From the NCBI RefSeq assembly GCF_038446955.1, contig NZ_CP151803.1, forward strand, positions 4,278,001 to 4,342,000: a DNA stretch of 64,000 bases, written 5' to 3'. The stretch is from Pedobacter sp. FW305-3-2-15-E-R2A2 (GTDB lineage: Bacteria > Bacteroidota > Bacteroidia > Sphingobacteriales > Sphingobacteriaceae). Positions within the stretch are counted from its first letter, which is position 1. Each line of letters opens with the position of its first letter. The notes beneath the pieces are model-generated. The model was not told where the DNA came from, searched no databases, and saw only the letters and a program-made list of their open reading frames with translations. The position numbers and the translations under genes are program-made. Shown here one piece after another: positions 60,257 to 64,000 of the stretch.

Positions 60257-60796
60257 ATGAAAATCTTAAAAGTAATCTTAGGCGGAATTGTACTGATCGT
60301 CGTACTTCTGCTGATTGTTGCCTTATTTATTAAAAAAGATTATGCCGTAGAACGCGAAATTACGATCAACAAACCTAAAAGCCAGGTGTTTGACTACATC
60401 AAACTTTTGAAAAACCAGGACCTTTACAGTGTCTGGATCAAGAGAGACCCCGCGGCAAAGAAAGCGTATAAAGGCACTGACGGAACGGTAGGTTTTATCG
60501 CTTCCTGGGACAGCAACAATAAAGAAGTTGGAAAAGGAGAACAGGAAATCGCTAAAATTGTCGAAGGAGAAAGAATCGACATGAAGCTTCGCTTTAAAGA
60601 ACCTTTTGAAGCAAATGATGATGCGTATATGATCACTGAATCTGTTTCTGAAACTCAGACTAAGGTAAGGTGGGGCTTTAAAGGCTCGATGAAGTATCCC
60701 ATGAACCTGATGTTGCTATGCGTAAATATGGAAGATATGCTGGGCAAAGACCTGCAAAAGGGCTTGGATGATTTAAAAGTGATCCTCGAAAAATAG
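60257..60796 (+). CDS. SRPBCC/polyketide-cyclase-fold protein, membrane-anchored
   Basis: A 179-residue protein with an N-terminal hydrophobic helix (KVILGGIVLIVVLLLIVALF), then the SRPBCC pattern: YAVEREITINKPKSQVFDYI, KNQDLYSVWIKRDPAAKKAY, and GKDLQKGLDDLKVILEK at the end. The fold binds a hydrophobic ligand. Function unknown. The GAF gene follows 12 bases later, so the two are probably in one operon. Confidence 0.85.
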   Translation: MKILKVILGGIVLIVVLLLIVALFIKKDYAVEREITINKPKSQVFDYIKLLKNQDLYSVWIKRDPAAKKAYKGTDGTVGFIASWDSNNKEVGKGEQEIAKIVEGERIDMKLRFKEPFEANDDAYMITESVSETQTKVRWGFKGSMKYPMNLMLLCVNMEDMLGKDLQKGLDDLKVILEK

Positions 60797-60808
60797 TATC
60801 TTAGGGCC

Positions 60809-63154
60809 ATGAAGAAAGTCACCCTGGACCTTTCGGGAAATAAAGTACAACTTTTAGAGGCTGATGCAGCACTCTCTTTCAGGCCTTTTATGGAATACCT
60901 CAGAAAAAGGATTGCCAAAGAGAAAACGGTGAGAAAGTCTTACTATCAACAGGCACTAAAGGCATTTGAAAATCAGGCGGGGTCTGAGAAAGACATTCCA
61001 CTGGAAAACATATATGAGTATGAGCTCCTGCTGGAATACATGTACGCCTGCCTTTCCCCGGTTCAGGATGACCAAAAATTTATTGCGTGGGGACTGTGTT
61101 TCCCACTGCAACCTATTAATTTCTATGGAACAGACTCTCTATATGAGCTGTTAAAGAATAAACAGGAAGATAAGGAGGGATATCTTGACAACAGAACTCC
61201 GGAAGACTTTAATAAAGAAAGGCTGAGGTATGTCTATGCTTTCATCCTCGGCCGGCTTTACGATTTTCATGTTCCGCTGCCAAAAGAAAAGTATCATTCA
61301 GGAATTAATCATGAAACGGGTTTACTGAGTTATTATCATGTCATGGTCAATACGGACTTTATAGAGGTGACCGTAAAAGGCGAGCTGCCAAAATTAGATT
61401 TCAGGGAAGTTCATGAACACCTTGGCCAAGGCATGGGATATGAAATGCTGGAAAACATCCTTCCCCTTGATATTTTTCAGTTCCGGGGGATTTCTGTTCT
61501 TACCGTAAAAGATGTAACTGCACAAATGGCCGTGGAGAATATCAACAAAATGCGGTTAAACCGTATTCCTGGTGAAGAAGATAAAGGTTATCAGGTCGTG
61601 ATGCAATCCTTAAAAAGTCTGCTGCAAAATAATCGGATCGAGTTTGATTTCTTTCCATTTGTCAGGGTTAATGACAAGCCGGTATACGGTTATGAAAAAG
61701 GTGGCACCGGGATTCTATTTTCCGTATGGGGCGAAAAAAGGCTTTCTCCCGACGCATTTCAACAATTGGCTTCCTCTTATATCGCCAATCCGAATTCCTT
61801 TTTCTCTCCGGATATTACCAAGGAGGACCTGAAACAGTTTCCTTTTCTGGCCAGCTTTATTGAATTAGGCATCAGGTCGCTGGCACTGATTCCCCTATTT
61901 TACAACCAAACCCTTGTTGGTGTATTGGCTGTACATACCTATGATGGCGAATTTTTTAATGAATCGGCCCTGGCCCGTCTGGAACCAGCCATGCCGCCGA
62001 TTGCCCAGTTGCTGCAAATGTATATTGACGAGTTCAACCTTGAAATAGAAAATATCATTAAAGAAAAGTTCACTTCCATTCAGCCTTCCGTACAGTGGAA
62101 GTTCAATGAAGTGGCCTGGCATTACCTCCATAATAAAAAGAAACACCTTCCTGAACGAACAGAGTCTATTTATTTCAATGCAGTTTATCCGCTGTATGGA
62201 GCTATAGACATTAGAAATTCAACGGTAGAAAGAAATGTTGCCAGCAAGGCTGATCTGGAATACCACCTGAACCTTCTTTCTGAAACCTTACAGTCCTTAA
62301 CGCTGAGTCATAACTCTTCCCTGATGGAAGAGATGATTTTTAACTGCAAAAAATGGCAGTCTGCATTGAATGAGGAACACTGGAATACAACAGAAGAAAA
62401 CAACCTGAATAACTTCCTTAAAACAGATATGATCGATTATCTGAATCATCTTGCCCAACAGGATGCAAAAACACATAAAGTGGTTCAGCATTACCTGGAT
62501 CGTTCCGGGAAGACAGATGGGGAGGTCCATAAAAACAGGTATGCCCTGGAAGTATCCATGCAGATGATCAACAATGCCGTGAACAATTATTTTGAGGCTG
62601 AAAGAGAAAGACTACAACAATCTTATCCCTGCTATTTTGAAAAATTCAGAACAGATGGTGTAGAATACGACATTTATATTGGTCAATCTATCGCTCCGAA
62701 AAGGCCTTTTAACCATTTTCACCTTAAAAACCTACGGCTCTGGCAGCTCTCTTCTATGGCAGCTATTGCAAAACTGACCCACTCCCTCCTGCCGGGCATG
62801 CCAAAGAAGCTTCATACGACACAACTGATCTTTGTACATAACCAGACGATCGACATCAGTTTCCGTTCGGACGAGCGTAAATTTGATGTAGAGGGGGCCT
62901 ATAACATCAGGTATCAAATGATCAAAAAACGAATTGACAAAGTATTGGTTAGTGAAACCGGAGAGCGCTTAACACAACCGGATAAGCTGGCGATCATCTA
63001 TTTTAGTAAGAAAGACATCGAAGATTACCTTCCATTTATACAATACCTGCAGGAAACCGGGGTCTTTCATCCGGAACTGGAAGAACTGAACCTGGAGGAC
63101 GTCCAGGGATTAAGCGGATTGAAAGCATTGAGGGTCGGGATTGTGCAGGAGTAA
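60809..63154 (+). CDS. Large GAF-domain signalling protein
   Basis: A 781-residue soluble protein. A GAF-like sensor domain lies about 240-410 (FDFFPFVRVNDKPVYGYEKG; LGIRSLALIPLFYNQTLVGV, then LAVHTYDGEFF). The C-terminal part (about 440-780) carries AVYPLYGAIDIRNSTVERN (about 468-486), which recalls the start of class III nucleotide cyclase/HD-type domains (ADIRGST), but the other catalytic residues are not visible, so cyclase activity is not claimed. Similar GAF proteins occur in Bacteroidota without known output. It follows an SRPBCC gene and is followed by an AraC regulator (58 bases). Confidence 0.72.
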   Translation: MKKVTLDLSGNKVQLLEADAALSFRPFMEYLRKRIAKEKTVRKSYYQQALKAFENQAGSEKDIPLENIYEYELLLEYMYACLSPVQDDQKFIAWGLCFPLQPINFYGTDSLYELLKNKQEDKEGYLDNRTPEDFNKERLRYVYAFILGRLYDFHVPLPKEKYHSGINHETGLLSYYHVMVNTDFIEVTVKGELPKLDFREVHEHLGQGMGYEMLENILPLDIFQFRGISVLTVKDVTAQMAVENINKMRLNRIPGEEDKGYQVVMQSLKSLLQNNRIEFDFFPFVRVNDKPVYGYEKGGTGILFSVWGEKRLSPDAFQQLASSYIANPNSFFSPDITKEDLKQFPFLASFIELGIRSLALIPLFYNQTLVGVLAVHTYDGEFFNESALARLEPAMPPIAQLLQMYIDEFNLEIENIIKEKFTSIQPSVQWKFNEVAWHYLHNKKKHLPERTESIYFNAVYPLYGAIDIRNSTVERNVASKADLEYHLNLLSETLQSLTLSHNSSLMEEMIFNCKKWQSALNEEHWNTTEENNLNNFLKTDMIDYLNHLAQQDAKTHKVVQHYLDRSGKTDGEVHKNRYALEVSMQMINNAVNNYFEAERERLQQSYPCYFEKFRTDGVEYDIYIGQSIAPKRPFNHFHLKNLRLWQLSSMAAIAKLTHSLLPGMPKKLHTTQLIFVHNQTIDISFRSDERKFDVEGAYNIRYQMIKKRIDKVLVSETGERLTQPDKLAIIYFSKKDIEDYLPFIQYLQETGVFHPELEELNLEDVQGLSGLKALRVGIVQE

Positions 63155-63212
63155 TCTCCGGATTATGATTTTTCATAGCAAACATCTTGTTTGAATTTTA
63201 TAACTTTATAAA

Positions 63213-64000
63213 ATGAACCAGACGGAAACTATTGAAGAATTTTATAAACGTGTTCCACAAGCCAACGCCTCCGGTCTTCGGTTAAACAATGCCGGAGCAG
63301 GTCATTTTAATGTCTATACCCGGAACCTTTGCAGGGTCCAGACACCATATAGCCGTCGTGATTTTTATAAAGTTTCCCTGATTCTCGGCGAAGGAATCCT
63401 TCATTATGCCGATAAATGGATTGCCATTGACCGCCCTGCATTGTTGTTCTCCAATCCGGTGGTCCCCTATTCCTGGGAGCCCTCTTCGGAAAAACAAGAA
63501 GGTTGGTTTTGCCTGTTTACGGAAGCCTTTGTAAATGCAAATGAACGCAAAGACGGCCTTCAGGATTCCCCTTTGTTCAGGATTGGTGGCAATCCGGTTT
63601 TTTTCATCAATGAGGTACAACAGGAAGAACTCTCTGCTATTTTCAGGAAAATGGTGCTGGAAATGGAATCTGAATATACCCATAAGTACGATTTGTTGCG
63701 TAACTACCTTCATCTGATCATCCATGAAGCGATGAAAATGCAGCCGGCAGGAAGCTTTGAAAAACATGCCAATGCACCGAGCCGGATTACCAGTCTTTTT
63801 ATGGAGCTTCTGGAAAGACAATTTCCTATTGACAGTCCGGAGGAGGCATTGCGGTTAAAAACAGCCAACGATTATGCACAAAGCTTATCCGTACATGCCA
63901 ACCACCTGAACCGCTCGGTAAAGGAAGTGACCGGAAAAACCACTACCGCATTGATCTCAGAACGGATTACCAAAGAAGCGAGGGCACTCTTACAGCATAC
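63213..64000 (+). CDS. AraC family transcriptional regulator, C-terminal end outside window
   Basis: An ATG at 63213 opens a frame that is uninterrupted to the right edge (262 codons). It has no stop in the window, so it is partial. The N-terminal part is a cupin-type sensing domain (YSRRDFYKVSLILGEGILHY). Then LSVHANHLNRSVKEVTGKTT is a first HTH of AraC type, followed by the start of the connecting helix ISERITKEARALLQHT; the second HTH is beyond the edge. It lies 58 bases after the large GAF gene on the same strand. Confidence 0.85.
   Translation, partial: MNQTETIEEFYKRVPQANASGLRLNNAGAGHFNVYTRNLCRVQTPYSRRDFYKVSLILGEGILHYADKWIAIDRPALLFSNPVVPYSWEPSSEKQEGWFCLFTEAFVNANERKDGLQDSPLFRIGGNPVFFINEVQQEELSAIFRKMVLEMESEYTHKYDLLRNYLHLIIHEAMKMQPAGSFEKHANAPSRITSLFMELLERQFPIDSPEEALRLKTANDYAQSLSVHANHLNRSVKEVTGKTTTALISERITKEARALLQH

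Noticed and set aside
63282..63821. 179-codon minus-strand open frame near the right edge
   Set aside because: It is antisense to the partial AraC gene, which has a sound start and HTH pattern.

Overview
The window looks like chromosomal DNA of a Bacteroidota bacterium, most likely Sphingobacteriaceae (Pedobacter-like). The reasons are a moderately AT-rich sequence, few Shine-Dalgarno-like leaders, TAnnTTTG-type promoter elements, and many families typical of that group: DUF3667, DUF6266, DUF6265, YwqK/MORN-type proteins, MORN- and TPR-rich genes, several AraC regulators and ECF42-type sigma factors. I see no rRNA, tRNA, CRISPR array, transposase, integrase or phage structural gene. This is a gene-dense accessory/metabolic region made of short operons.

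Layout. 1-5.7 kb: the end of an MBOAT O-acyltransferase with its SGNH partner, an M20 amidohydrolase, an AraC regulator, an exported alpha/beta hydrolase and a small membrane protein. 5.7-10 kb (minus): an AraC regulator, a class A flavin monooxygenase and a tyrosinase, which look like an aromatic-oxidation cluster. 10-19 kb: a B12-binding radical SAM protein with a YwqK-like exported protein, a PAS-LuxR regulator divergent from a DUF3667 membrane protein, a methyltransferase, and a three-gene operon (TPR protein, lipoprotein, DinB-like protein). Three gene remnants lie here: two open frames without a start codon and an RBBP9-like hydrolase with an internal deletion. 19.4-25.7 kb (minus): a complete RND efflux operon (adaptor, pump, outer-membrane factor) preceded by a small His-rich exported protein, with a GATG tetranucleotide repeat in between. 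25.9-30.3 kb: two unrecognised proteins, a DinB protein, and small stress/unknown genes. 30.5-35.7 kb: an AraC regulator, then a TetR regulator with matching operators on both sides of its gene, an acyl-CoA thioesterase, a trans-sulfuration PLP enzyme and an ABC-F ATPase. 35.8-42.2 kb: a stand-alone mraY, an HD hydrolase, a DUF6266 protein and a run of minus-strand housekeeping-type genes (VOC, NudK, nucleotide-related, Crp/Fnr).

42.3-54.7 kb: an SDR-fold protein lacking the usual catalytic Tyr/Lys, two separate YCII(DGPF)-ECF42 sigma modules (the first also carrying an Old Yellow Enzyme), a START-domain membrane/lipoprotein operon, a MocR regulator divergent from an Asp/Glu racemase-family protein with paired direct repeats between them, and a PhnA-type zinc-ribbon protein. 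54.7-64 kb: two unknown membrane proteins, a DUF695-RraB protein, nicotinate phosphoribosyltransferase, DoxX, a fatty-acid-hydroxylase/sterol-desaturase protein, an SRPBCC protein, a large GAF protein and an AraC regulator running off the right edge.

The clearest leads are the tyrosinase/flavin-monooxygenase cluster with its AraC repeats, the solitary mraY next to an ABC-F gene, the B12-radical SAM protein with a CX4CX2C motif, the duplicated ECF42 modules, the TetR and MocR operator pairs and the coding-like fragments without starts. All functions are read from sequence and family knowledge; none was tested by a database search.
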